A DNA stretch of 42,980 bases from Bacteroidales bacterium (GTDB lineage Bacteria; Bacteroidota; Bacteroidia; Bacteroidales; UBA1715), in the NCBI GenBank assembly GCA_017642535.1, contig JAGCOW010000077.1, positions 1-42,980 on the forward strand, given 5' to 3'. A model generated the notes under the pieces. The model did not search any database. It saw only the letters and a program-made list of their open reading frames with translations, and had not been told where the DNA came from. Shown here one piece after another: positions 34,369-42,914 of this stretch (position 1 is its first letter; every line of letters starts with the position of its first letter). Both the position numbers and the translations under genes were made by a program.

Positions 34369-35739
34369 ATGGGGATGAAGAAAATTCATTTGTTAGCAAT
34401 AGGGGGTGCCACGTTGCACAACATAGCCATAACGCTTAAAAACGATGGTTTTATTGTTTCGGGTAGTGATGATGAAATTTATGATCCTGCCTATAGCGAT
34501 TTGAAGCAAAATGGTTTGTTACCTCGTGAATTGGGTTGGAATGCCGACCACATAACTCACGACATTGACGTGGTGATAGCGGGAGGAAAGGTTTTGGCTG
34601 ATAATCCGGAATTGGTGCGTGCTCGTGAGCTTGGCATACAAATTTATTCCTATTCGGAGTTTATATACGAGTTTGCAAAGGACAAGCAGCGTGTAGTGAT
34701 TGCAGGCAGTTACGGCAAGAATATGATTACATCGATTGTCATGCACGTGCTTTCATATTATGAATACGATTACGATTATATCCTTTGTTCCGCGGTGAAC
34801 GACCAGGAAAGTACCATCCGTCTGTCAAAGTCAAGCAATTTATTGATTGTGGAAGGTGACGAACATATTTCGTCTTCAATTGACGACAGGTCGAAATTCG
34901 AACATTATAAACCGTGTGTTGCTTTGTTGAGTGGCATTGCGTGGGAGGATGTGCAGTCTTTTCCAACGTTGGAGGAATACATAGAACAGTTCAAACGCTA
35001 CGTTGGTTCTATCAATAAAAATGGTCGTCTGATTTATTGCGAAGAGGATGACTGTGTATGTGAGGTTATTTCTCATTCTCGGTCCGACATCAAACTGATT
35101 CCGTATAGAACGCATCCGTATGAGTTGTTCAACAATCACACGTTTTTGAAAATTTCGGGCGGTCGTTTACCTATATATATATTTGGTGAACACAATATGA
35201 AAAACATTGCTGGTGCATTGAAAGTGTGTCAGCAACTAAAGATTTCGGAGGAAAAGTTTTATCAGGCATTGAAGTTCTTCAAAGGTCCGATGAAGCAGTT
35301 GCAGTTGTTGGGCAAAAATGCCACGGTCAATGTTTATCGCGACTATGTGTATTCGCCATTGCGTATGAATGCCACGATAAAAGCCGTTCGGGAATTGTAT
35401 CCGTTGCGTGAGTTGGTAGTTTGTCTGGAAGTTGGTTCCGATGGCGAGGTTCCGGAGAATTTCTGGAAACAGTACGATGATTGTATGCGATTGGCTGACG
35501 ACAAATACATATATTATAATAATCAGAACGAAAGTGGTCGGACGACGATAGACGAGAAGACAGTGGAAAAAATCTTCGGTTCGTCAAAAGTCAAGGTGGT
35601 ACATACGCTCGCTGCAATCAAATCGGAGTTGTATAAAATAAGTTGGAAGGAGAAAAACCTCTTACTTTTGCGTGCAAACAATGGTGCAACGTTGGATTTT
35701 AGTGATCTGTCAAAAAATATCTTGAATCTAAACAATTGA
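34369..35739 (+). CDS. Mpl/MurC-family Mur ligase homologue, probably catalytically inactive
   Basis: The protein is 456 aa, full length for Mpl (UDP-N-acetylmuramate:tripeptide ligase, murein recycling). The fold-level sequence is clear: HLLAIGGATLHNIAITLKND, SGSDDEIYDP, IVEGDEHISSS, VALLSGIAW, YIFGEHNMKNIAGAL. But catalytic motifs are changed. The P-loop GSHGKTT is GSYGKNM (113-119), losing the Thr that binds Mg-ATP. The IAWDH His is gone (WEDV, 192-195). The KRLE pattern is KQLQ (309-312). The C-terminal 'Y.DFAHSP' is YRDYVYSP (323-330). GEHN is intact. The frame is unbroken and promoter-driven, so this looks like a kept pseudoenzyme, not a decaying gene. The start may be the ATG at 34375 (MKKIHLLAIGG). 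Confidence 0.85.
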   Translation: MGMKKIHLLAIGGATLHNIAITLKNDGFIVSGSDDEIYDPAYSDLKQNGLLPRELGWNADHITHDIDVVIAGGKVLADNPELVRARELGIQIYSYSEFIYEFAKDKQRVVIAGSYGKNMITSIVMHVLSYYEYDYDYILCSAVNDQESTIRLSKSSNLLIVEGDEHISSSIDDRSKFEHYKPCVALLSGIAWEDVQSFPTLEEYIEQFKRYVGSINKNGRLIYCEEDDCVCEVISHSRSDIKLIPYRTHPYELFNNHTFLKISGGRLPIYIFGEHNMKNIAGALKVCQQLKISEEKFYQALKFFKGPMKQLQLLGKNATVNVYRDYVYSPLRMNATIKAVRELYPLRELVVCLEVGSDGEVPENFWKQYDDCMRLADDKYIYYNNQNESGRTTIDEKTVEKIFGSSKVKVVHTLAAIKSELYKISWKEKNLLLLRANNGATLDFSDLSKNILNLNN

Positions 35740-35783
35740 TTATAAGTGTTTTATAAAAAGATTGGAAAATTTTATAGAAAAAT

Positions 35784-35814
35784 GTTGTGCGAATAAAAAT
35801 CTTTTCTACATTTG
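35784..35814 (+). promoter_or_regulatory. Promoter of tRNA-Glu and rpsT
   Basis: The -7 element TACATTTG (35807-35814) is preceded, 19 bp upstream, by GTTG (35784-35787) as the -33 element. This is the best complete Bacteroidota promoter in the window, 22 bp before the tRNA 5' end. Confidence 0.7.
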
Positions 35815-35836
35815 CACACGGAAATAAAAACCAGAT

Positions 35837-35908
35837 GGCGAGTTCGTATATCGGTTAGTACACAAGGTTTTCATCCTTGTTAGAGCGGTTCGATTCCGCT
35901 ACTCGCTA
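35837..35908 (+). tRNA. tRNA-Glu (anticodon TTC)
   Basis: A full cloverleaf. The acceptor stem GGCGAGT (35837-35843) pairs with ACTCGCT (35901-35907), ending in one G-U pair, and A73 is at 35908. The anticodon stem CAAGG/CCTTG encloses loop TTTTCAT with TTC at 35870-35872. The T loop is GGTTCGATTCC. CCA is not encoded. It lies just upstream of rpsT and is probably co-transcribed. Confidence 0.95.
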
Positions 35909-35929
35909 CAAAAAAATTAAAAGTTAGAA

Positions 35930-36184
35930 ATGGCAAATACAAAATCTGCAGCAAAAGCAGCTCGTCAAGCAAAAACAAGAACCGAGCACAATAAATATTA
36001 TGCGAAAACAATGCGTAATGCAGTTCGCGATATTAAAGCAGTAAAAGATAAAAAAGAGGCAGAAGCACAATTCCCAAAAGTATGTGCTATGATTGACAAA
36101 TTGGCTAAGGTTAATGTCATTCACAAAAACAAAGCTGCCAATTTAAAATCAGGTGTTGCAAAACACATCAACGCTTTGGCATAA
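35930..36184 (+). CDS. rpsT: 30S ribosomal protein S20
   Basis: The protein is 84 aa, very basic and alpha-helical, beginning MANTKSAAKAARQAKTRTEH and ending VIHKNKAANLKSGVAKHINA, as in S20. It binds 16S rRNA early in 30S assembly. It starts 21 bp after tRNA-Glu, an arrangement common in Bacteroidota, and is followed by a strong terminator, so tRNA and rpsT form one short transcript. Confidence 0.97.
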   Translation: MANTKSAAKAARQAKTRTEHNKYYAKTMRNAVRDIKAVKDKKEAEAQFPKVCAMIDKLAKVNVIHKNKAANLKSGVAKHINALA

Positions 36185-36211
36185 AGTAGTTTTTTTCATA
36201 CGCTTGAAGGG

Positions 36212-36241
36212 GGTGAAGTTCTTCGGAATTTCACCTTTTTT
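36212..36241 (+). terminator. Rho-independent terminator of tRNA-Glu/rpsT
   Basis: A 10-bp stem GGTGAAGTTC / GAATTTCACC (one G-U pair) capped by a TTCG tetraloop and followed by six Ts. The next promoter begins 2 bp later. Confidence 0.95.
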
Positions 36242-36243
36242 GT

Positions 36244-36251
36244 TACATTTG
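36244..36251 (+). promoter_or_regulatory. Promoter -7 element of the BASS transporter gene
   Basis: TACATTTG matches TAnnTTTG, directly after the rpsT terminator and 18 bp before the ATG at 36270. Confidence 0.7.
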
Positions 36252-36269
36252 CATTCAAATTTTTGAACT

Positions 36270-37229
36270 ATGAAGGTCTTACAAAAGATTAGTCTGTTCC
36301 TTTCGAATTACACTTCGCTATTCATTATTGCCATTGCCATAGTTACGGCATTCTTCCCGACCTTGTTTGTGTGGGTGAAAGGCGATATTCAATCCACGAT
36401 TTTGGGCGTAATAATGTTGTCGATGGGAATGACGTTGACGACAGATGATTTCAAGATTTTAGTGTCAAAACCAATTGATATTTTGGTCGGAGCATTGGCG
36501 CAATATACCTTGATGCCGACAATAGCGTTTACGCTGACGAAGGTTTTCGGGCTTGAACCAGCCATAGGAGTGGGTTTGATTTTGGTCGGCTGTTGTCCTG
36601 GTGGCGTTTCGTCAAACATTATGTCGTTCTTGTGTCGTGGCGATGTGGCTTTTTCGGTGGGAATGACGACGGTAACGACCTTGTTGTCGCCAATCGTCAC
36701 TCCGATTTTGGTGTTGTTTTTGGCAGGAGAGTCAATAGACGTTGATGCGTGGGGAATGTTTCGTTCCATTCTTTTGGTTACCTTGTTGCCCGTGACAATA
36801 GGTTTTTTGTTGAATTTTTTCTTTGGCAAAAAGGAATCGTTCGGCGAAGTGCGAAAAATTATGCCGGGTGTTTCGGTGCTTGGTTTGGCTTGCATTGTGG
36901 GAGGTGTTGTCGCTGTGAATGGCAGTCATTTCTTTACGTCGGGACTTGTGATTTTTGTTGCCATATTTTTCCATAATGCAATTGGCTATTTGTTGGGCTT
37001 TATTGTGGGAAAAGGTTTGCGGATGGGTACGGCAAAAAATCGTACGATTGCAATCGAAGTCGGTATGCAAAACGCTGGCTTGGCGACAAATTTGGCTTCG
37101 AAACATTTTACCGCTCTTCCCGAAGCTGCCGTTGTGGCAGCCGTTTCGTGTGTGTGGCACTCGATTTCGGGAACTATTCTTGCAAATCTCTTTGTTCGTT
37201 GGGATAACTATAAATCCAAGAAAGGTTAA
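36270..37229 (+). CDS. Bile acid:sodium symporter (BASS/SBF) family transporter
   Basis: The protein is 319 aa with about nine to ten hydrophobic segments. Family motifs are visible: IMLSMGMTLTTDDFK after the second segment, the crossover region GLILVGCCPGGVSSNIMSF with CRGDVAFSV, and IAIEVGMQNAGLATNLASKHF near the end. These match bacterial SBF/BASS proteins, which couple Na+ entry to uptake of organic anions such as bile acids, pantoate or keto acids. The substrate cannot be read from sequence. It is a one-gene unit. Confidence 0.92.
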   Translation: MKVLQKISLFLSNYTSLFIIAIAIVTAFFPTLFVWVKGDIQSTILGVIMLSMGMTLTTDDFKILVSKPIDILVGALAQYTLMPTIAFTLTKVFGLEPAIGVGLILVGCCPGGVSSNIMSFLCRGDVAFSVGMTTVTTLLSPIVTPILVLFLAGESIDVDAWGMFRSILLVTLLPVTIGFLLNFFFGKKESFGEVRKIMPGVSVLGLACIVGGVVAVNGSHFFTSGLVIFVAIFFHNAIGYLLGFIVGKGLRMGTAKNRTIAIEVGMQNAGLATNLASKHFTALPEAAVVAAVSCVWHSISGTILANLFVRWDNYKSKKG

Positions 37230-37314
37230 ATCAATTATTTCGGGTATAAGATTGGGGATATTGGGGTGAATTTTGCTCCTTTTTTTCGAAAAAAACGTAA
37301 CTTGCAAACGATTT

Positions 37315-37365
37315 AAATTAAGAATTAAAAGTTAAGAATTAAGGTGGCTGAGTTTGTCAAGCTAC
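37315..37365. repeat. AT-rich repeat followed by a GTGGCT palindromic repeat
   Basis: AATTAAGAATTAAAAGTTAA with following GAATTAA (37315-37342) belongs to the AT-rich dispersed family. Directly after it, GTGGCT (37344-37349) pairs with AGCTAC (37360-37365) around GAGTTTGTCA, the same element as 24722-24744 in inverse orientation. The spacer 37230-37392 holds no gene. Confidence 0.6.
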
Positions 37366-37392
37366 ATATTTATTAAATAAAACAGAAATAAA

Positions 37393-40300
37393 ATGAGAAA
37401 ATTATTATTTGTCTTATTTGGTTTATTTTTAGTTTTTACTGTCGTTGCACAAGATTACGGAACGCAACTTATAAATGCGGATTTCGAGAGTGGATGGAAA
37501 GAATATTCTGGAACTAAAACCAAAGGGTCGGAACCTTATTGTTGGCATTCATTTCATTCGGCAGTAGGTAGTAAGGCCGGTACGGCAGAGTCCGATCATC
37601 TTGCTGCTTCTAATAGCGTACGTCCAGGTTCAAAAGGAACTCAAAGTATAAAGGTTTATCCGAAAGTGATAAACCTGTTAATTACTAAAATTACTGCAAA
37701 TGGTTCGTTGACAAATGGTCGTATGAGATGTGGAAGCACTTCGGCTTCGAGTGACGATAATAATATATTTACTGACTGTGGTTCATCGGAGTTTAATACG
37801 CCAATAAGTGTTGTTCCTGATTCAATAACGGTATGGCTGAGTTTTTATGCGAAGGAAAGTGGTACACAAGCTGCTTTTCATGCGGCGGTTCATGGGGATT
37901 CTGATTTTATATTATATGGAAATGGGAAAGAATCAGACCAAAGTCAGCAAGTGGCGGATGCCAATTTGGAATATACGCGTACGACATCTTCGTCGAATGA
38001 ATTAAAGTGGGAACGTAAGTCAATTCCTTTTGTTGCCAAAGGACAGTGTACTTCGCCACAATATATTCTTGTGACTATGGCGACAAATAAAGAACCTGGG
38101 AAGGGTGCGGAGCAAGACTTTTTCTTGGTTGACGATATTGTGCTTATCTACAATCCAACGTTGCAGACGGGCGTGTTGGCAGAAACAAGTTTTGAGGCGG
38201 AACATAATACCGAAATACCTATTGAGGTTCCTTTTACCTTAACTGGCTCAATGAGCGTAAGTAACTTGAATGTTGCTGCAAATCAGGTAATTGCACAATT
38301 GTCGGACGCAAATGGCAGTTTCGACAATCCAATTGAAATAGGACGCGTTACAACTAATACGAGTGGTACGATTTCGGCAAAAATCCCTGGCTCTGTGGGC
38401 GACGGAACGTATAAAGTTCGTGTTGTGTCAACCAATTATCCTATGACGGCAGACCCAAGTTCTTCGCAGATTTCAATTACTCGCTATTATACCATTGCTT
38501 TTGCTGATTTGGATGAAAATATCGCCACTTTGCAAGGTGCGGGAAAATATTATGCGGCTAATACGGAAACGATTACCGTTTCAGCAACGGCAGCTTCTTC
38601 CGAGTATGATTTTGCTTATTGGTACGAAGATGGTACAGCCGTGTCGCTTGACGCAGAATATACCTTCACGGCTGAAAAATCACGATTGTTGCAAGCTGTA
38701 TTCAAGAAACAATGTGCGGTTTCTGTTGTTGCCACTGATGGTGGAACGGTAAGCACCGAAGGCGGAAAATTTGCTGAAGGACAAGGACTTAGCATTACGG
38801 CAACGCCAAACGAAGGTTATTCGTTTCTTGGTTGGAAGGTGAACGACGAGTTGGTTTCCACAAATGCGACGTATTCATTCTCGGTTTCGGAAGACGTTAC
38901 GTTGACTGCGATGTTTGTCAAGGTAGTCTCTATTGTCGCTACGGTCAATATTGACGGCGTAGGTGCTGTTTCGGGCGCTGGTGTTTACACACTTGAAAAT
39001 ACCGATGAGGTTTCCGTTTCGCTCTATGCAGTTTCAAACGACGAGGATTCGTATCGTTTTGTAAATTGGACGGAAAACGGCGAGATTGTTTCCACTTCTC
39101 CGTCGTACGAGTTTACTACGGCAGAAAATAGAACGCTTGTTGCTAATTTCGAAAAACTGGTGCGTATAACGGTTTCTTCGTCCGACGAAATGTGTGTGGC
39201 GACAGGTTCCGGTGTTTATGCGACAGGTTCGACGGTGAGTTTGTTTGCAATGGCTGATGAAAACCTGTCATTCGTTGGCTGGTTTGAAGAAGATACCTTG
39301 TTTTCGTCGGCACTTTCAGTAGAATTTACTGCTGAATCAGATAGAACCTTTGTAGCCGTATTCGGACAGGTTTATACGGTTACGGTACAGTCGAATATCG
39401 ACGGTGCGGCACAAATTTCCGGGGCAGGGACGTATCAGGATGGTGCCTCGGTTGAGGTCTCGGTCGTGCCAAACGACGGTTTTGTCTTTGTGAATTGGAC
39501 GATACAAGATGAGGAGGTTTCAGCTGAGCCAACGTATTTGTTTGTCGCAGAATCTTCGGTTACGATAGTTGCGAACTTTACAGAAAAGGAGAAATATACG
39601 ATAACGGCTGTTGCCAATGTGGCTACGGCTGGAACGGTTCTTGGCTCGGGAACGTATTACGAAGGTACGGAAGTAACGCTTACAGCAATTCCCAACAATG
39701 GTTATGAATTTGTGAATTGGACTGAAAATGATAAAGTTATAGGTGAAGAACCAACACTTTCGTTTACGGCAGAGGAACAGAAAAACGTGGTTGCTCATTT
39801 TGAAGCAAATTTTGTCGGATATACCGTATCGTTGCATGTTGAGGAAGGCGGCATTGTCTCTGGTTCAGGTTTGTATCCTGCCGAATCGGAAGTGACGGTT
39901 ACGGCAGAGCCACAAGGAAAATACTCGTTCATTGCGTGGACTGATTCCGAAGGCAATGAGCTTTCGACCAATGCGTCGTACACGTTCACAATTTCCTCCG
40001 ATGTGACATTGACGGCAGTTTTCGAGAGATTCTACAGCAAATATGCGATTGAGGTCGTTTCGGCTGACGAACAGGCAGGAACGGTGAGCGGTAGCGGAAA
40101 ATATACCGAAGACGACGAAGTAACCGTTACGGCTGTGCCAAACGATGGCTATCGTTTCTGGCGTTGGACGGTAAACGGCGAAGAAGTCAGCACCTCGGCG
40201 GAATATACGTTTGTGTGCGAGAAAAAACAAACCTTGCAGGCAGAGTTCAAAAAGATTTATACCATTCAAGTTGCCGATTTTGAAGGTGGTAGCGTGAAAG

Positions 40301-41187
40301 GTTTGCAGACGGGTGTCTTTGATGAAAATGAACAAGTAACCTTGGTCGTTTCGCTTGACGAAAATTATACGTTTGTTGCTTGGAAAAATGCCGAAACCGA
40401 CGATGTTCTTTCAGAATCGTTAGTTTATTCATTTGTAGTTGATGGTGATAAAACGTTGAAGGTGGAACTGAAAGAAAAAGGTAAACTTTGTACTGTGTCG
40501 GTACAAACGGGCGGACAGGTCTCGGGATTACGCAATGGTCAATATGAGGCGGGAGAAACTGTTACGTTGATTGCCACTCCGTCGGAGGGATATTTGTTCG
40601 ACGGTTGGGTGCAAGATGGTCAGGTGGTAAGCATGGAAACAAGGTTCTCGTTTGTGGTTTCCGACAATGTGAACATATATGCCCGTTTTATTCCTGAGCC
40701 ACAAAAGGTTACGGTGACGGTTGCTACCAACGACGAAACGTTTGGTAGCGTAATTGGCGATGGCGAATATACCGAGGGTGACGAAATCACCTTGATTGCG
40801 ACGCCAGAAAACGGTTATGAATTTGTTGCATGGAAAAAAGACGGAAAAATTCTGTCGAATTTGCCAACTTTGTATTACACGATTGTAGATGATTGCACCA
40901 TAGAGGCAGAGTTCCGTTTCATAGAAAAAACTGACGTTGAGGAGCTTGCCGAGATAAACGTAAACGTGTATCCAAATCCAGTGACAACGACGCTTTTTGT
41001 TTCCACAAACGAAGATATTGTTTCAGTGAAACTTGTTTCGTTGCAAGGACAAGTTGTTTATCAGGAAAGCGTGAACGGAAGCGAGTTCGAGTTCGCAATC
41101 GATGTACAACAAATTAAGAAAGGTTTGTATGTGCTTGTGGTAGAGTACGTTGGAGCAGTTTCTCGTCAACAAGTTATGATTAAATAG
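37393..41187 (+). CDS. Secreted multi-repeat surface protein with PCMD-like N-terminus and T9SS type A sorting domain
   Basis: The protein is 1264 aa. After the signal peptide (MRKLLFVLFGLFLVFTVVAQ), residues about 21-255 (NADFESGWKEYSG, WHSF, then FFLVDDIVLIYNP) resemble the PCMD putative carbohydrate-metabolism domain. Eleven repeats of about 70 residues follow, each like 'YTVTV...GTVSGSGTYxEGxEVTVTATPNxGYxFVxWTxNGExVSTxxxYTFTVxxDxTLTAxF', the 'bacterial repeat' or InlB-B-like module. The end (about 1185-1264: NVNVYPNPVTTTLFVST, KLVSLQGQVVYQ, IKKGLYVLVVEYV) is a T9SS type A sorting domain. It is probably a stalk-like surface adhesin or matrix protein, by architecture only. The gene follows a dispersed palindromic repeat. 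Confidence 0.9.
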   Translation: MRKLLFVLFGLFLVFTVVAQDYGTQLINADFESGWKEYSGTKTKGSEPYCWHSFHSAVGSKAGTAESDHLAASNSVRPGSKGTQSIKVYPKVINLLITKITANGSLTNGRMRCGSTSASSDDNNIFTDCGSSEFNTPISVVPDSITVWLSFYAKESGTQAAFHAAVHGDSDFILYGNGKESDQSQQVADANLEYTRTTSSSNELKWERKSIPFVAKGQCTSPQYILVTMATNKEPGKGAEQDFFLVDDIVLIYNPTLQTGVLAETSFEAEHNTEIPIEVPFTLTGSMSVSNLNVAANQVIAQLSDANGSFDNPIEIGRVTTNTSGTISAKIPGSVGDGTYKVRVVSTNYPMTADPSSSQISITRYYTIAFADLDENIATLQGAGKYYAANTETITVSATAASSEYDFAYWYEDGTAVSLDAEYTFTAEKSRLLQAVFKKQCAVSVVATDGGTVSTEGGKFAEGQGLSITATPNEGYSFLGWKVNDELVSTNATYSFSVSEDVTLTAMFVKVVSIVATVNIDGVGAVSGAGVYTLENTDEVSVSLYAVSNDEDSYRFVNWTENGEIVSTSPSYEFTTAENRTLVANFEKLVRITVSSSDEMCVATGSGVYATGSTVSLFAMADENLSFVGWFEEDTLFSSALSVEFTAESDRTFVAVFGQVYTVTVQSNIDGAAQISGAGTYQDGASVEVSVVPNDGFVFVNWTIQDEEVSAEPTYLFVAESSVTIVANFTEKEKYTITAVANVATAGTVLGSGTYYEGTEVTLTAIPNNGYEFVNWTENDKVIGEEPTLSFTAEEQKNVVAHFEANFVGYTVSLHVEEGGIVSGSGLYPAESEVTVTAEPQGKYSFIAWTDSEGNELSTNASYTFTISSDVTLTAVFERFYSKYAIEVVSADEQAGTVSGSGKYTEDDEVTVTAVPNDGYRFWRWTVNGEEVSTSAEYTFVCEKKQTLQAEFKKIYTIQVADFEGGSVKGLQTGVFDENEQVTLVVSLDENYTFVAWKNAETDDVLSESLVYSFVVDGDKTLKVELKEKGKLCTVSVQTGGQVSGLRNGQYEAGETVTLIATPSEGYLFDGWVQDGQVVSMETRFSFVVSDNVNIYARFIPEPQKVTVTVATNDETFGSVIGDGEYTEGDEITLIATPENGYEFVAWKKDGKILSNLPTLYYTIVDDCTIEAEFRFIEKTDVEELAEINVNVYPNPVTTTLFVSTNEDIVSVKLVSLQGQVVYQESVNGSEFEFAIDVQQIKKGLYVLVVEYVGAVSRQQVMIK

Positions 41188-41235
41188 AAAAGATAGTAGG
41201 AAAATACCTGTTTTGTTCTTTTTTTTATTTTATTT

Positions 41236-41256
41236 GCATAAAAATTATGCTTTTTT
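41236..41256 (+). terminator. Hairpin terminator after the repeat-protein gene
   Basis: GCATAA (41236-41241) and TTATGC (41245-41250) form a 6-bp stem with an AAA loop, followed by TTTTTTA. It lies 18 bp before the next start codon, so it may also sit in the leader of that gene. Confidence 0.55.
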
Positions 41257-41273
41257 ATGATTGACAGAAAACG

Positions 41274-42692
41274 ATGAAGAACACGTATTTTGATTTGATA
41301 GAACAAAGTTTCTACTTCCCGCAGGAGGGCTTCGACCTTCGCGATGGTTTCCTTACTTTTCAAGGAGTTTCTCTCAAATATCTAATTGACAAATACGGTA
41401 CGCCGTTCCGGTTTATTTACCTTCCGAAAATTGGCGAACAGATTCGTAAAGCCCGAAATCTCTTCAACAAGGCGATAAAATACTATAACTACAAAGGTAG
41501 TTACGAATATTGCTATTGTACGAAGTGCAACCACTTCTACCACGTGATTAACGAGGCATTGAAGCACGATGTGAATCTGGAGACCTCGTCGTCGTTCGAC
41601 ATTGATCTGATAATTAAATTGTATCAGGCAAAGAAAGTTGACAAACATTTGACCGTTGTCCACAATGGCTACAAAACCGACGAATACCTAAAGAAAATCG
41701 TGCTTTTGCGTGACTTGGGATTTCACAATACCATTACCATTCTCGACAGCACCGAGGAATTGGACCGTCTTGAAAAAGTGATGGGTCGCAAAAAGATGAA
41801 AGTGGGCATTCGTATGGCAATCAACGAAGAATCGCAGTCGGCATATTATACTTCGCGACTGGGAATTAGTCCGAATGAAATCATTCATTTTTATAAGCGC
41901 ATAAAAACCAAAAAGAATTTGGAGTTGAAAATGCTTCATTTCTTTGTGGATTCAGGTATAAAAGACAGTCTTTACTATTGGGGCGAGTTCCAAAAAGCAT
42001 TGAAAGTTTACATAGAACTGAAGAAACAATGCGACACGTTGGACAGTCTTGATTTGGGTGGCGGTTTGCCAATCAGAAACCATTTGGGTTTTGAATATGA
42101 TTACGATTATATTATTGGCGAAATCATCAAAAACATAAAAGAATCGTGTGCCAAGGAAAAGATTGAGGAGCCTAACATTTATACCGAATTCGGTAAATAC
42201 ACGGTGGGCGAGAGTGGTGCAATTATTTTCCAGGTGCTTGAGCAAAAACAGCAGAACGATACAGAATGTTGGTACATCATTAACAATAGTTTGATGAACA
42301 CCATTCCCGATGCGTGGGGTATTCACGAAAAATTCATCTTGTTGCCTATAAATAAGTGGAAAAACGAGTATAAGCGCGTGAATATTGGCGGTATCAGCTG
42401 CGACCATTCCGACTATTACAATTCCGAAGACTTGAATCAGGAAGTGATGTTACCATCGTATTCCGAGAAGGAGAAAGAACCGTTGTATATAGGTTTTTTC
42501 CACACAGGTGCGTACCAAGATTCCATCAGCGGATACGGTGGCATAAAACATTGTTTGATTCCTTCTCCAAAATATATTGTGATTGACCGCGACGAGACGG
42601 GTAACTTCAAGGACTACGTCTATCGCGAAGAGCAAACTGCCGAGGATATGTTCAATATTTTGGGGTATAACGAGGCGGATAAACAGAAATAG
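41274..42692 (+). CDS. Fold type III PLP-dependent decarboxylase, arginine/diaminopimelate decarboxylase-like
   Basis: The protein is 472 aa, normal for a Bacteroidota family often labelled arginine decarboxylase. The PLP lysine is likely K84 in YEYCYCTKCNHFYHV, replacing the usual YA.KAN. Further family motifs are NLETSSSFDIDL, KVGIRMAINEE, LKMLHFFVDSG, SLDLGGGLPI (PLP-phosphate loop), TEFGKYTVGESGA and IGFFHTGAYQDSISGYGG. In related decarboxylases the late Cys and Tyr complete the active site: GGISCDHSDYY and GAYQ here. The likely product is agmatine or another polyamine precursor, but the substrate is not provable from sequence. It ends at a TAG, after which the same frame stays open for 45 more codons. 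Confidence 0.85.
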   Translation: MKNTYFDLIEQSFYFPQEGFDLRDGFLTFQGVSLKYLIDKYGTPFRFIYLPKIGEQIRKARNLFNKAIKYYNYKGSYEYCYCTKCNHFYHVINEALKHDVNLETSSSFDIDLIIKLYQAKKVDKHLTVVHNGYKTDEYLKKIVLLRDLGFHNTITILDSTEELDRLEKVMGRKKMKVGIRMAINEESQSAYYTSRLGISPNEIIHFYKRIKTKKNLELKMLHFFVDSGIKDSLYYWGEFQKALKVYIELKKQCDTLDSLDLGGGLPIRNHLGFEYDYDYIIGEIIKNIKESCAKEKIEEPNIYTEFGKYTVGESGAIIFQVLEQKQQNDTECWYIINNSLMNTIPDAWGIHEKFILLPINKWKNEYKRVNIGGISCDHSDYYNSEDLNQEVMLPSYSEKEKEPLYIGFFHTGAYQDSISGYGGIKHCLIPSPKYIVIDRDETGNFKDYVYREEQTAEDMFNILGYNEADKQK

Positions 42693-42830
42693 AAATTCGA
42701 GGTTTTTCCAAAAGTTTGCATTGCCCAAAACTATTACATTTCTTTACATGACACGGCAGTGGCACTGAACAGAAGAATCGCCTTAGACCGTAATCTGGTG
42801 ATTGACGAAGCTGGGATAGTGAAATTTTAA
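42693..42830 (+). other. Open segment after the decarboxylase stop, possible gene remnant
   Basis: In the decarboxylase frame, the codons after TAG read KFEVFPKVCIAQNYYISLHD and then AVALNRRIALDRNLVIDEAG, ending IVKF and TAA at 42828-42830. There is no ATG, and only one GTG, at 42759. The sequence looks protein-like and could be the 3' end of a lost gene. I do not recognise it. Chance openness is possible at this length. Confidence 0.25.
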
Positions 42831-42914
42831 GAATTTTTCGGCTTAATGGTCAAAATGAGACCTGAAATCCTTGTAATAAATTGAAATTTATATATTTACA
42901 GCATTTTTAAGAAA

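Noticed and set aside
42583..42768. Plus-strand 61-codon frame at the decarboxylase 3' end
   Set aside because: It overlaps the decarboxylase coding sequence in another frame and has a low-complexity Arg/Thr composition.
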